From Nocardiopsis algeriensis (GTDB taxonomy: Bacteria; Actinomycetota; Actinomycetes; Streptosporangiales; Streptosporangiaceae), in contig NZ_JACHJO010000004.1 in assembly GCF_014203695.1 (NCBI RefSeq), positions 186,001-250,000 of the forward strand: a stretch of DNA of 64,000 nucleotides. The letters run 5' to 3'. Below the pieces are notes generated by a model. That model made no database searches, was not told where the DNA came from, and saw only the letters and a program-made list of their open reading frames with translations. The position numbers were made by a program, and so were the translations under genes. Position 1 is the first letter of the stretch. The number at the start of each line of letters is the position of its first letter. Below are positions 42,414 to 51,119 of this stretch, one piece after another.

Positions 42414-43733
42414 ATGCGCCCACTGAGGATCACGGCGTCGGCGCTGGCCGTCGCACTTGTCGCCGCCTGCTCCGGCCTGTCGGAGGACGGCTCGGGGGTG
42501 AACCCCGGTGCCGAGACGCAGGGGGTCACCGACGACGCCGTCGTCATCGGAACGCACCAGCCCCTCACCGGGCCCGCCTCCCCCGGCTTCCGCCACGTGT
42601 CCACCGGCGCCCGTGCCATGTTCGACTACATCAACGAGAACGGCGGCATCCACGGACGGCGGATCGAGTACCAGGTCATGGACGACGGGTTCGACCCGGC
42701 CCAGACCCAGCAGATCGCCGACAGCCTCCTCAACGAGCACGAGATCTTCGCGATGCTCGGCGGCCTGGGCACACAACCCCACGAGGCGATCATCGAGGAG
42801 CTCAACGAGCAGGGCGTTCCCGACCTGTTCGTCTCCTCGGGCGCCCTGGCCTGGGACCAGCCCGAGGTCTACCCCTACAGCTACGGCTTCCAGGTGGACT
42901 ACACCAAGGAGGCCAAGGTCCAGGGCCAGTTCATCTCCGAGAACTTCGCCGGGGAGGAGGTCGCCCTGCTCTACCAGAACGACGATGTGGGCCCCTCCTC
43001 CCACGCGGGGGTCGAGCAGTACCTCACCGAGGAGATCATCGCCTGGGAGTCCTACGACTCCGGCGTCCCGGAACTGGCCGGCCAGGTCGCCACGCTGAAG
43101 GAGTCGGGCGCAGAGGTCGCCGTGTGCTACTGCATCCCCGCCTTCCTGGGGCTGGCCATGCTGGAGTCCGCAGCCATCGGCTACACCCCGCAGTGGGTGG
43201 CGCCCAGCTTCGGCGGGGACGTGCAGATCGTCTCCGCCCTCGTCGAGGAGTACGCCGCGGGCACCCCCGCCGAGGACATTCCCGCGGAGTCGCTCCTGGA
43301 CGGGCTCATCATCACCTCGTTCCTGCCGCTGGCCGCCCAGAAGGACGACCCCTGGATCACGTTCTTCCGGGAGATCCACGACGAGTACAACTCCGGTACG
43401 CCCTTCACCGACACCACGGTCTACGGCATGGTGCAGGCCGTCCTGTTCGCCCAGGTGCTCATGGAGGCCGGCCCCGACCTGACCCGGTCCGGACTGATCG
43501 AGACCCTGAACTCCCGCGAGTGGACCGGCCCCGGCCTGGTCCCCTTCGTCGCCACGGCGGAGGACCACAGCGGCTACTCGGGCGTGATGGTGGTCCAGCA
43601 CAACGCCGACGACTCCCCGGAGATCCTGCAGGAGCCGATGGTCACCGACAGCGAGGGAGGGGAGATCCTCCCCTTCGAGATGGACCGGCCCGCCCCCGAG
43701 GACGTCGCCCTCTTCGGAGGCGGTGAGCAGTAG
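42414..43733 (+). CDS. ABC-type substrate-binding lipoprotein, branched-chain amino acid family
   Basis: A 439-residue exported lipoprotein. The signal peptide ends in the lipobox VAAC with Cys19. The mature protein is a type 1 periplasmic-binding fold (Peripla_BP_6): DDAVVIGTHQPLTGP, the ADSLLNEHEIFAMLGGLGTQ region and VALLYQNDDVGPSS. Relatives bind branched-chain amino acids, amides or aromatic acids. No permease or ATPase genes adjoin it, which is unusual for this family, so it may serve a transporter encoded elsewhere or act as a sensor. Confidence 0.9.
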   Translation: MRPLRITASALAVALVAACSGLSEDGSGVNPGAETQGVTDDAVVIGTHQPLTGPASPGFRHVSTGARAMFDYINENGGIHGRRIEYQVMDDGFDPAQTQQIADSLLNEHEIFAMLGGLGTQPHEAIIEELNEQGVPDLFVSSGALAWDQPEVYPYSYGFQVDYTKEAKVQGQFISENFAGEEVALLYQNDDVGPSSHAGVEQYLTEEIIAWESYDSGVPELAGQVATLKESGAEVAVCYCIPAFLGLAMLESAAIGYTPQWVAPSFGGDVQIVSALVEEYAAGTPAEDIPAESLLDGLIITSFLPLAAQKDDPWITFFREIHDEYNSGTPFTDTTVYGMVQAVLFAQVLMEAGPDLTRSGLIETLNSREWTGPGLVPFVATAEDHSGYSGVMVVQHNADDSPEILQEPMVTDSEGGEILPFEMDRPAPEDVALFGGGEQ

Positions 43734-43739
43734 GCGGCA

Positions 43740-43768
43740 CGGGTGCGGAGAGGCCCTTCCCGCACCCG
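43740..43768. terminator. Short hairpin between convergent genes
   Basis: CGGGTGCGG (43740-43748) pairs with CCGCACCCG (43760-43768) around 11 bases, directly between the binding-protein and histidine kinase stops. Confidence 0.65.
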
Positions 43769-43774
43769 CCCTCC

Positions 43775-45154
43775 TCAGGTTTGGGGGGGCTCGGACCGGA
43801 CGGCGGGCAGGGTCAGGGTGAAGACCGCGCCCCCGAGCAGGCTGCTCTGCCCCGCCACGAGTGTGCCGCCCTTGGCCTCGGCGATCTCACGGGAGATCGC
43901 CAGGCCCAGGCCGCTGCCCTCCGGGTCGCGTTCGCGGGACTCCTTGAGGCGCGAGAAGCGCTCGAAGATACGCTCGCGCTCGGACTCGGGAACGCCCGAG
44001 CCGTCGTCGTGCACCTCGACGACGATGTTGTCCCCCTCCCGGTCCACCGTGACGTCGATCCGCGACCGCGCGTGGCGCTCGGCGTTGGCGATGAGGTTGG
44101 TCAGCACCCGCGCCAGACGCACCCGGCTGCCCTTCACCCACGCCTCGCCGCAGCTGTGGGTGCGGATGACGACGCGGCGGTGGCGGTCGGTGAGCTCCTC
44201 GGCCACCAGCGCGCACATGTCCACCGTCCTGCGCTCCTTGGCCACCTCGCTCTCCAGACGTGAGACCTCGAGCAGGTCGGTGACGATGTTCTCCAGTCGC
44301 AGGGTGTCGGAGAGCAGGTCCTGAAGCGTCTGCTCGCGCTCTCGGGGGTCCGGGTGGGGAGCCGCCAGCTCGACCTCGATCTTGGTGATCATGCCGGCGA
44401 TGGGGTTGCGCAGTTCGTGGGAGGCGTCGGAGATGAACCTGCGCTGGCGGGTGACGGCCTCCTCCAGCCGTTCCAGGCTCGCGTTGGCGGTGCTGGCCAG
44501 GACCGCGATCTCGTCGTCCGTGTTGGGGACGGGAAGGCGCCGGTGCAGGTTGGTGGCGGAGATGTGCTCCATCTCCGCGCTGATACGCCGCACCGGGCTC
44601 AGTGTGCGGCCGACCCCCCACCAGACGACCGCGGCGGTGGCCGTGAGCAGCGTGAGCGAGACGCCGAACATCACCAGTTCCAGCGTGCTCGTGACCACCA
44701 GGTGGGGCGCGGTGGTGGCGGCCAGGATCACGACGTCGCCGTAGGCGGACCCGTAGACCGGGTAGCCCACGAGCATGTAGCAGTCCTCCATGCCCTGGTC
44801 ATCGGCCTCGGTGCAGAAGGTGGCGTCCATCCGGAGATCGCTGCCGACCGTCTCCACACCCGTCAGAGCGGGTCTTCCGGTCAGGGCCTGGCTCGCGGCC
44901 AGCACCTCCCCGGTCTCCCGGTCCAGGATCTGGATCCGCAGAATGGGTTCGGTGGCCGGAATGGGGCCCTCGTAGGTCCGCTCGGCGATGTCCTCAGCGA
45001 CCTGGAGAGCGGCCTGGTCGGCCTTGGTCAGCAGCTGGGACGCCACGATCTGGCGCAGGAGGAGACTGGTCAGGAAGAGGGCGACCCCCATGATCACCAT
45101 GAGCATGACGATCGACCACACGGTGACCTTGGCACGAATGGATCGAGGGCGCAT
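43775..45154 (-). CDS. Sensor histidine kinase (HisKA type), orphan
   Basis: A 459-residue membrane kinase: first membrane segment at about 9-32, an extracytoplasmic domain with two Cys (TFCTEADDQGMEDCYM), a second segment at about 160-185, HAMP (LSPVRRISAEMEHI), HisKA with the phosphorylated His in FISDASHELRNPIAGM, and HATPase_c with NLIANAERHA, DDGSGVPE and GSGLGLAI. No response regulator lies next to it. ATG 45154 has a strong GGGGGAAGC site; starts at 45187 or 45250 would add a poorly conserved leader. Confidence 0.9.
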   Translation of the reverse strand: MRPRSIRAKVTVWSIVMLMVIMGVALFLTSLLLRQIVASQLLTKADQAALQVAEDIAERTYEGPIPATEPILRIQILDRETGEVLAASQALTGRPALTGVETVGSDLRMDATFCTEADDQGMEDCYMLVGYPVYGSAYGDVVILAATTAPHLVVTSTLELVMFGVSLTLLTATAAVVWWGVGRTLSPVRRISAEMEHISATNLHRRLPVPNTDDEIAVLASTANASLERLEEAVTRQRRFISDASHELRNPIAGMITKIEVELAAPHPDPREREQTLQDLLSDTLRLENIVTDLLEVSRLESEVAKERRTVDMCALVAEELTDRHRRVVIRTHSCGEAWVKGSRVRLARVLTNLIANAERHARSRIDVTVDREGDNIVVEVHDDGSGVPESERERIFERFSRLKESRERDPEGSGLGLAISREIAEAKGGTLVAGQSSLLGGAVFTLTLPAVRSEPPQT

Positions 45155-45311
45155 GCGCTTCCCCCATCGCCTGCCCCAACCGGTCATCACTCGCCCATTG
45201 TCACTCAGGTACCTCGAGAACCCCTGAATTACCGCCGGTGTGGCGGACACCGCCCCCTCAAAGGACCAAAAGGCCTCTAGCGGACATTAGGCCACATACT
45301 CGACATTTTTG

Positions 45312-46082
45312 CTACTCGTAGGGGTCCGGGGGGTCGGTGACCTCCTCGATCTCCTCGACGCTGAACCTGTGCTCGCTCACCTCGACCAGCTCGCCCTCCG
45401 GCTCCACCCAGGTGCCGCGCACCGTCCACCAGCTGTCGGCCTCGGGGGCCGGCCGGTCGGTGATGAGCACCTTGTTGACAACGGCGTCGGCGGCGCAGCA
45501 GGCCATCTGGAGACGGGCCAGGTACCACCCCTCCCCCTCGGCGGGGACCGCGAACCCGGTGAGCTCGACGGTGCGCCCGGCCAGATGCCGCTCCTCGTCG
45601 ATCCAGGCGCGCATCACGAACTGGCGAAGATCCAGCGGGACGACCTCGCCCGGTGCGGCGTCCTCCAGACCGTCGTCGAAGGCGCCCGACCTCTCGCGGT
45701 TCTCACGCGGCGGGGGCCCGGACGACTCCGCGGTGCTCTCCACGGTGTAGGAGCCCAGAGCGGGAGGAGCCACCACGAACACGGCCAGCACGGGCAGCAG
45801 GAGGAGCCAGGCGACCCGGGGCGCCCGGGAGTGGTCGTGCCCCTCCTCACCGTGCCCGTGCGCCTCGTGCGCGGCGTCGGCGGAAGGCCCGCCGCGGCTC
45901 TCCCCGCGCAGCTCGGCCGCGACGACGAGCACACCGAGCAGCGCCATGACGATTCCGGCCGCGACCAGGAAGGGGCCGAATCCGGGCTTGACCCAGTTGA
46001 GGTACAGGTCGGTGGCCACCGTGGCGGTGAGCGCCGCCGCCCCGAGCAGAACCAGGGTGAGCCCCTGGGCGATGCGGTTCAC
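45312..46082 (-). CDS. TIGR03943 family protein, partner of DUF318-type permease
   Basis: A 256-residue protein with two or three membrane segments in its first 115 residues (LTLVLLGAAALTATVA, FGPFLVAAGIVMALLGVLVV, AWLLLLPVLAVFVVAPPAL). Between them is a His-rich cytoplasmic or periplasmic loop (HEAHGHGEEGHDHS) that could bind metal. The C-terminal globular part carries a Cys pair (QMACCAADAVV). It is always paired with a DUF318/YraQ permease, as here by GTG/TGA overlap at 46079-46082. A role in metal or small-ligand transport is inferred. Confidence 0.87.
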   Translation of the reverse strand: MNRIAQGLTLVLLGAAALTATVATDLYLNWVKPGFGPFLVAAGIVMALLGVLVVAAELRGESRGGPSADAAHEAHGHGEEGHDHSRAPRVAWLLLLPVLAVFVVAPPALGSYTVESTAESSGPPPRENRERSGAFDDGLEDAAPGEVVPLDLRQFVMRAWIDEERHLAGRTVELTGFAVPAEGEGWYLARLQMACCAADAVVNKVLITDRPAPEADSWWTVRGTWVEPEGELVEVSEHRFSVEEIEEVTDPPDPYE

Positions 46083-47146
46083 AGGAGGAGCCCTCCGATC
46101 AGGAACGTGGCGAGCAGTCCGACCACCAGGCACAGGGGCACGAAGCGGGCGGTGAAGCGCCAGCCGAAGAGACCGGCCTGCATCGCGATGAGCTTGAGGT
46201 CGACCATGGGCCCGACGACCATGAAGGCGAGCTTGGCGATGGGGGAGAAATCGGTGAAGCTGACCGCGACGAACGCGTCGGCCTCCGAGCAGATGGACAG
46301 CAGGATCGCCAGGAGCGCGAGCACCAGCACCGACACCACCGGCATCCCGGCCACCGTCACGAGCCACTCCCGCGGCGCCGCGACGTTGAGGGTGGCGGCC
46401 GCCAGTCCGCCGACGACCAGGTAGCCGCCCGCGTGCATCATGTCGTGCAGCATCGACTCCCGGAAGACGGACCACCGCGACTCCCCCGGGACAGGGGTGC
46501 GCGCGGGCAGGCGCAGCCAGTCGGCGCGGCCGAAGCGCACCCAGATCCATCCGACGGCCACGGAGGCCAGCAGCGACGCCCCGAAGCGGGCCGCCACCAT
46601 CTCGGGCTGTCCGGCGAAGGCCACGGCGGTGGCGATCATGACGACGGGGTTGACGGCCGGAGCCGCCAGCAGGAAGGTGAGTGCGGCCGCGGGCGCCACG
46701 CCGCGCCGGATCAGGCTCCCCGCGATGGGCACCGAGGCACACTCGCAGCCGGGCAGCAGGGCCCCGGAGAGCCCGGCGACCGGCACCGCGCGCGCCGCGT
46801 CGGACGGGATGAACCGCTGGTAGACCGACGTCGGCACGAACGCGGTGAGCGCTGCCGACAGCGCCACCCCGAAGACCAGGAACGGCAGCGCCTGGAAGCA
46901 GATCGCGGTGAAGACGGTGGCCCACGCCAGGAACGCCTGGCTGGTCAGCTGGTCGGAGACCCAGGCGTTGCCCAGGGCCATGGCGGTGATGACCAGGGCG
47001 AAGAACCAGACCGTCCCGGTGCGGCGCCGCCCCTGGCGGCGCCCCCAGTCATCGGGTGGCAGCTCCTGGCCCCGCTCCGTCCAGCCCTGGGAGAGCGAAT
47101 CGCCGAGGGAGGGGGCGGGGCCCGTCGACGGCGGGGTTTCGGGCAC
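46079..47146 (-). CDS. Permease, DUF318 (YraQ/ArsP-like) family
   Basis: A 355-residue membrane protein with eight or more membrane segments. Typical motifs are LLPGCECASVPIAGSLIRRG (with two Cys) and the matching second repeat LLSICSEADAFVAVSF, between them FLLAAPAVNPVVMI. Relatives include ArsP/YraQ transporters for organoarsenicals and unknown substrates. The GTG at 47146 with GGAG seven bases upstream is preferred to ATG 47185, whose purines abut the codon. It is the first gene of a two-gene operon with the TIGR03943 protein. Confidence 0.88.
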   Translation of the reverse strand: MPETPPSTGPAPSLGDSLSQGWTERGQELPPDDWGRRQGRRRTGTVWFFALVITAMALGNAWVSDQLTSQAFLAWATVFTAICFQALPFLVFGVALSAALTAFVPTSVYQRFIPSDAARAVPVAGLSGALLPGCECASVPIAGSLIRRGVAPAAALTFLLAAPAVNPVVMIATAVAFAGQPEMVAARFGASLLASVAVGWIWVRFGRADWLRLPARTPVPGESRWSVFRESMLHDMMHAGGYLVVGGLAAATLNVAAPREWLVTVAGMPVVSVLVLALLAILLSICSEADAFVAVSFTDFSPIAKLAFMVVGPMVDLKLIAMQAGLFGWRFTARFVPLCLVVGLLATFLIGGLLL

Positions 47147-47356
47147 GGCTACGCTCCGTGATATTTCGTGCGGATCTCCAGGCATCCTACCGAGAACCTC
47201 TTCCGTCCCGGGAACTTCCGCGCGAACCTGTGGACAACTCGCTGCGAGGGAACGGCCGTGTCGGCACCCGGGGCCGCGGCGGAGGCCGGAACGGCGCGGC
47301 ACCGGAGGTCCGCTTCCTCTGCCCCGGCGCCGCCGTTCCGCCGCCCCGCTCTCCCC

Positions 47357-48928
47357 CTACCGGTCCTCGTCCCCGTCGCGGCGGGGCGGGGTGTCGGTGC
47401 CACCGCCGAGTTCGCCCTCCTCGTCCTCGCGGCGGAGCACCTCCTCGGGCGGGTCTGCGGGGGCGTCGCCCTCGGAGCGGTCGACGCCCTCCGGCAGGCC
47501 CCCGGTGGCCGGCCCCCAGCACTGGACGTTGCTCAGGTCGGGCATCTTGGACAGTGTGAACTGGGGGTCGAGCCTGTTGCGGTACTGGCGGGTGTAGTCG
47601 GCCAGCAGCCGGAAGGCCGTGGACGAGAGCATTGCGATGGCGACGAGGTTGATCAGGGCCATCACGCCCATGGCGATGTCGGCCAGGCTCCACACCAGGG
47701 TCAGCGGCGCGAGGCTGCCGATGAACACGGCCGCCAGCACCGCGCACCGGAAGTACGTCATGTGCTTCGGCTTGACGTCGAGGAACTGCAGGTTGGTCTC
47801 GCCGTAGTAGTAGTTGCCCAGCACCGAGGTGAAGGCCAGCAGGAACAGGATGACGGTGAGGGCGTGCAGCGACCACGTGCCCAGGCTGCTGTCGAGCGCG
47901 TTCTGCGTGACCTGGATACCGGTCTCGCCCCCGTAGTCGGGGTTCTGCACCAGGACGATGAACGCGGTGACCGAGCACACCAGCAGGGTGTCGAAGTAGA
48001 CGCCCAGGCACTGCACCAGACCCTGCTTGGCGGGGTGGGAGACGGAGGCGGTGGCACCCGCGTTGGGGGCCGAGCCCAGACCGGCCTCGTTGGAGAACAT
48101 GCCGCGGCGCATGCCTTGGACGATCGCCGTGCCCACGCCTCCGGCGACGAACTCCCGGACTCCGAAGGCCGAGGAGAAGATGTCGCCGATGACCCGGGGC
48201 AGCTCCCCGATGTTGAGCAGGACCACCGCCGCACCGAGAAAGATGTACAGGAGCGCCATCAGCGGCACGAGGGCCTGGGCGGTCTGGGCCACGCGGCGGA
48301 CCCCGCCGAAGATCACCAGGCCGGCGAGCGCGGTGACGAACAGGCCGATGAGCGCCGACGTGCCCAGTCCGGGATCACCTCCGAGCGCCCCGATCGAGGC
48401 GGCCACCGCACCGGTGATGCTGTTGGACTGCACGGAGTTGAACACCAGGCTGAAGGTGACCGTGATGACGACGGCGAAGAGCACCGCCATCCACCGCAGG
48501 TTCAGCCCCAGCAGGATGTAGTAGGCGGGACCACCCCGGAAGCCCGTGCCGGTGCGCACCTTGTACAGCTGGGCGAGGGTGGACTCCACGAACGCCGCCG
48601 AGCCCAGCACCGTCGCCATCAGCCACATCCAGAAGACCGCGCCGGGACCGCCCAGGACGATCGCGGTGGACACGCCCACGATGTTGCCCGTGCCCACGCG
48701 CGAGGCCGCCGAGATCGCGAACGCCTGGAAGGAGGAGATCTCCTTCTGTCCGTCCGGCGCCGTGCCGGGGGCGCTGAACAGGACCCGGAACATCTCCGGG
48801 AGCAGGCGGATCTGCACGACCCCCGAGCGCACCGTGAAGTAGACGGCGAGCACGATCAGGAGCGGGATGAGGAAGTAGCTCCAGAAGAAGTCGTTGACGG
48901 CCACGATGGCGTCGTTGAGGGCGTCCAA
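47357..48928 (-). CDS. Alanine or glycine:cation symporter (AGCS family)
   Basis: A 523-residue Na+/H+-coupled amino acid symporter with about eleven membrane segments. The family signature includes GVSTAIVLGGPGAVFWMW (near residue 90) and SNEAGLGSAPNAGA, and GTGFRGGPAYYI is also conserved. The C-terminal 45 residues form a cytoplasmic acidic tail. The start is most likely TTG 48928, because a GGGAAGGGG site lies just upstream and no ATG or GTG fits the conserved beginning. No glycine riboswitch was recognised upstream. Confidence 0.92.
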   Translation of the reverse strand: MDALNDAIVAVNDFFWSYFLIPLLIVLAVYFTVRSGVVQIRLLPEMFRVLFSAPGTAPDGQKEISSFQAFAISAASRVGTGNIVGVSTAIVLGGPGAVFWMWLMATVLGSAAFVESTLAQLYKVRTGTGFRGGPAYYILLGLNLRWMAVLFAVVITVTFSLVFNSVQSNSITGAVAASIGALGGDPGLGTSALIGLFVTALAGLVIFGGVRRVAQTAQALVPLMALLYIFLGAAVVLLNIGELPRVIGDIFSSAFGVREFVAGGVGTAIVQGMRRGMFSNEAGLGSAPNAGATASVSHPAKQGLVQCLGVYFDTLLVCSVTAFIVLVQNPDYGGETGIQVTQNALDSSLGTWSLHALTVILFLLAFTSVLGNYYYGETNLQFLDVKPKHMTYFRCAVLAAVFIGSLAPLTLVWSLADIAMGVMALINLVAIAMLSSTAFRLLADYTRQYRNRLDPQFTLSKMPDLSNVQCWGPATGGLPEGVDRSEGDAPADPPEEVLRREDEEGELGGGTDTPPRRDGDEDR

Positions 48929-49106
48929 GGTTCCCCTTCCCAGGGCTGCGGGATCCCCGGGGCACACCGGGGTCTGCCGCCACTGTGCATCGCCGGGCGG
49001 CTCGCACAGGCCCGGGACACGCGAGAAACCGGTAAAAGGCCGCCCCGTGCTTCCCCCGAGGGGCCTGCCGGCACTGTCCGAGAGAAGTGGGCAACCCCGG
49101 TAACGG

Positions 49107-49142
49107 CCCGGGCCCGACAGGTGTGCACCTGCCGGGCCCGGG
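49107..49142. terminator. Hairpin terminator downstream of DEAD-box helicase
   Basis: CCCGGGCCCG-A-CAGGTG pairs with CACCTG-C-CGGGCCCGGG (49107-49142), one mismatch in 17. It lies 20 bases after the helicase stop on the reverse strand. Confidence 0.75.
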
Positions 49143-49162
49143 CCCACCGCGCAAGGCGCGGG

Positions 49163-50785
49163 TCAGTACTGGCGTGCGGAGTCGAAGCGCTCCCCGCGCC
49201 GTCCGCCGCCGCTGCGGCGGTCACCGCGGAAGCCGCCGCGGGAGTCGCCTCCGCGCGAGTCACCGCGGGATTCGCCGCTGCGGAAACCGCCCCGGCGGTC
49301 ACCGCGGAAGCCTCCCTCACGGCGCTCGCCGCCGTGGAAGCCCCCCTCGCGGTCGCCCCGGTAACCGCCCTCACGGCGCTCGCCGCCCTCGCGGTAGCCG
49401 CCGCGGGAGCCGCTCTCGCGGTCACCGCGGAAGCCTCCCTCGCGATCGCCCCGGTAACCGCCCTCGCGACGCTCGCCGCCCTCGCGGTAGCCGCCGCGGT
49501 AACCGCCCCGGTCACCGCGGTAACCGCCCCGGTAGCCGCCGCTGCGACGGGGGCCGCCGCGGCCGCGGCGCGGGCGCTCGGGCTCGGGCGGCTCGATCCA
49601 CGGCTCCCAGGAGGGCTCACGGGCCCCGGTCACCTCGGTGAGCAGTTCGTCGCCCGGGTTGACCAGGTGCTGCTTGGCGTCCACGCCGGCGTCGCTGAGC
49701 AGTCGGCGGGCCAGGCGGCGCTGGTTGGGTGCCACCAGGGAGACCACCGCACCGGAGGAGCCGGCGCGTGCGGTGCGGCCGCCGCGGTGGAGGTAGTCCT
49801 TGTGCCCGGTGGGCAGGTCGACGTTGACGACCAGGTCGATGCCGTCGACGTGGATGCCTCGCGCGGCGACGTCGGTGGCCACCAGGGCCTGGATGCGGCC
49901 CTCGCGGAACTTGGCGAGGGTGCGGGTGCGCACGCTCTGGGTCTTGCCGCCGTGCAGGGACGCGCAGGGCACACCGGCCTGGATCAGCTGCTCGCTGATC
50001 GTGTCGGCGCGGTACTTGCTGCGCACGAACAGGATGGTGCGGCCCTCGCGCGCGGCGATCTGGGTGACGATCGTGTTCTTGTCGCGGGGCAGCACCTTGA
50101 GCAGGTGGTGCTCCATGGTGGTCACCTGCGAGACGGGCGGGTCGACCGAGTGGGTGCGCGGCTCGTTCATGTACTTGCGCACGAGCTTGTCGACGTCGCC
50201 GTCGAGCGTGGCCGAGAACAGCAGGGTCTGGCCGTCGGGGTGCACCTGGTCGAGCAGCTCGCTGACCTGCGGCATGAAGCCCATGTCGCACATCTGGTCG
50301 GCCTCGTCCAGCACCGAGACCTCGACGTCGCCCAGGTCGCAGGCGCCCTGGTCGATCAGGTCGGTGAGGCGGCCCGGGGTGGCGACGAGGACCTCGACAC
50401 CGCGGCGCAGCTCGTTGATCTGGCGGGTGTAGGAGCTGCCGCCCACGACGTCGCCCACGCGCACACCCAGGATGCGGGCGTAGGTGCGCAGGGCGTCGCG
50501 GACCTGGTGGGCGAGCTCGCGGGTGGGCACCAGGATCAGTGCGCGGGGGCGGATCGCTGCGGCGCGGCGCTCACCGGCGCGCACGAGGACCGGCAGGCCG
50601 AAGGCCAGGGTCTTGCCCGATCCGGTACGGCCGCAGCCGAGGACGTCGCGTCCGTCGATGGCGTCCGGAATGGTGGCGGCCTGGATCGGGAACGGGGTGG
50701 TCACACCGTTCCTGGCCAGCTCGTCGACGATGTCCTGGGGAAGCCCGAGGCTGTCGAAAGCAGGCATTACGGCAGTGTCCGTCAA
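49163..50785 (-). CDS. DEAD-box RNA helicase with RGG-repeat tail
   Basis: A 540-residue ATP-dependent RNA helicase. Q-motif PFPIQAATIP (31-40), motif I GRTGSGKT (52-59), VPTREL, TPGRL, DEAD at 160-163, SAT at 191-193, VATDVAARGIHVDG and HRGGRTARAG are all present. Residues 403-540 are repeats of RGG, RGGYR and GGFRGDR type, an RNA-binding, phase-separation-prone tail. The start is TTG 50785, because LTDTAV precedes the core as in homologues; ATG 50767 lacks a ribosome site. It probably acts in ribosome assembly or mRNA decay. Confidence 0.93.
   Translation of the reverse strand: MTDTAVMPAFDSLGLPQDIVDELARNGVTTPFPIQAATIPDAIDGRDVLGCGRTGSGKTLAFGLPVLVRAGERRAAAIRPRALILVPTRELAHQVRDALRTYARILGVRVGDVVGGSSYTRQINELRRGVEVLVATPGRLTDLIDQGACDLGDVEVSVLDEADQMCDMGFMPQVSELLDQVHPDGQTLLFSATLDGDVDKLVRKYMNEPRTHSVDPPVSQVTTMEHHLLKVLPRDKNTIVTQIAAREGRTILFVRSKYRADTISEQLIQAGVPCASLHGGKTQSVRTRTLAKFREGRIQALVATDVAARGIHVDGIDLVVNVDLPTGHKDYLHRGGRTARAGSSGAVVSLVAPNQRRLARRLLSDAGVDAKQHLVNPGDELLTEVTGAREPSWEPWIEPPEPERPRRGRGGPRRSGGYRGGYRGDRGGYRGGYREGGERREGGYRGDREGGFRGDRESGSRGGYREGGERREGGYRGDREGGFHGGERREGGFRGDRRGGFRSGESRGDSRGGDSRGGFRGDRRSGGGRRGERFDSARQY
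49166..49580 (-). repeat. Short tandem repeats encoding the RGG tail
   Basis: About 415 bases of imperfect repeats of 9-27 bases, with recurring modules that read on the reverse strand as GGY/F-RGDR or EGGERREGGYRG. The 54-72 base super-units (for example the two GYREGGERREGGYRG copies) suggest recent internal duplication and likely length variation between strains. Confidence 0.8.
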
Positions 50786-51119
50786 GTGACGTGTACCTTC
50801 CTCATCGTTTGGGCAGCGTTTCGAGGAAGGCTTCACACGGCCACGGCGGACCCAGCGAAGAAATCACACAAACGCGCCTGATCACACGCGGAAACTAGCT
50901 CCCAGAAAGTGTGGGGCTGTGTGCTCTTCGGGAAGAGTGGCTCCGACGATGTCGGTGCACCGAGTCCGCGTCTTGGCGGCCCCGGCGCGCCCTGATGCGC
51001 GCGGCATTTCGAACGGCCGCCTGGTGCAGCCTACTAGAGATCGGGCCGGTTCGGGGCCGGGGCGGGGTTTTTCCCCGGTGATCCGGGTCTCCCCCGCCCC
51101 GGCGAGAAAGCTCCTCGCG
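50786..51119. other. Long leader/promoter region of the DEAD-box helicase gene
   Basis: A 334-base gap between same-strand genes. The helicase promoter must lie here; GAGGAAGG (50796-50803, reverse strand) may be its ribosome site. The right part holds the hairpin at 51056-51103. The middle has a few AT-rich words but no convincing gene. Long leaders are common for cold-shock RNA helicases. Confidence 0.5.
51056..51103. terminator. Hairpin terminator of enoyl-CoA hydratase gene
   Basis: GCCGGGGCGGGG (51056-51067) pairs exactly with CCCCGCCCCGGC (51092-51103) around a 24-base loop containing a T run. It follows the hydratase stop on the reverse strand. Confidence 0.65.

Noticed and set aside
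48929..49106. Possible glycine riboswitch upstream of the AGCS symporter gene
   Set aside because: The conserved glycine aptamer cores (CCGAAGG-like and paired AGAG/CTCT stems) are not present in the reverse-strand leader.
49166..49580. Non-coding tandem repeat array
   Set aside because: The repeats keep the frame of the DEAD-box helicase and read as RGG units.
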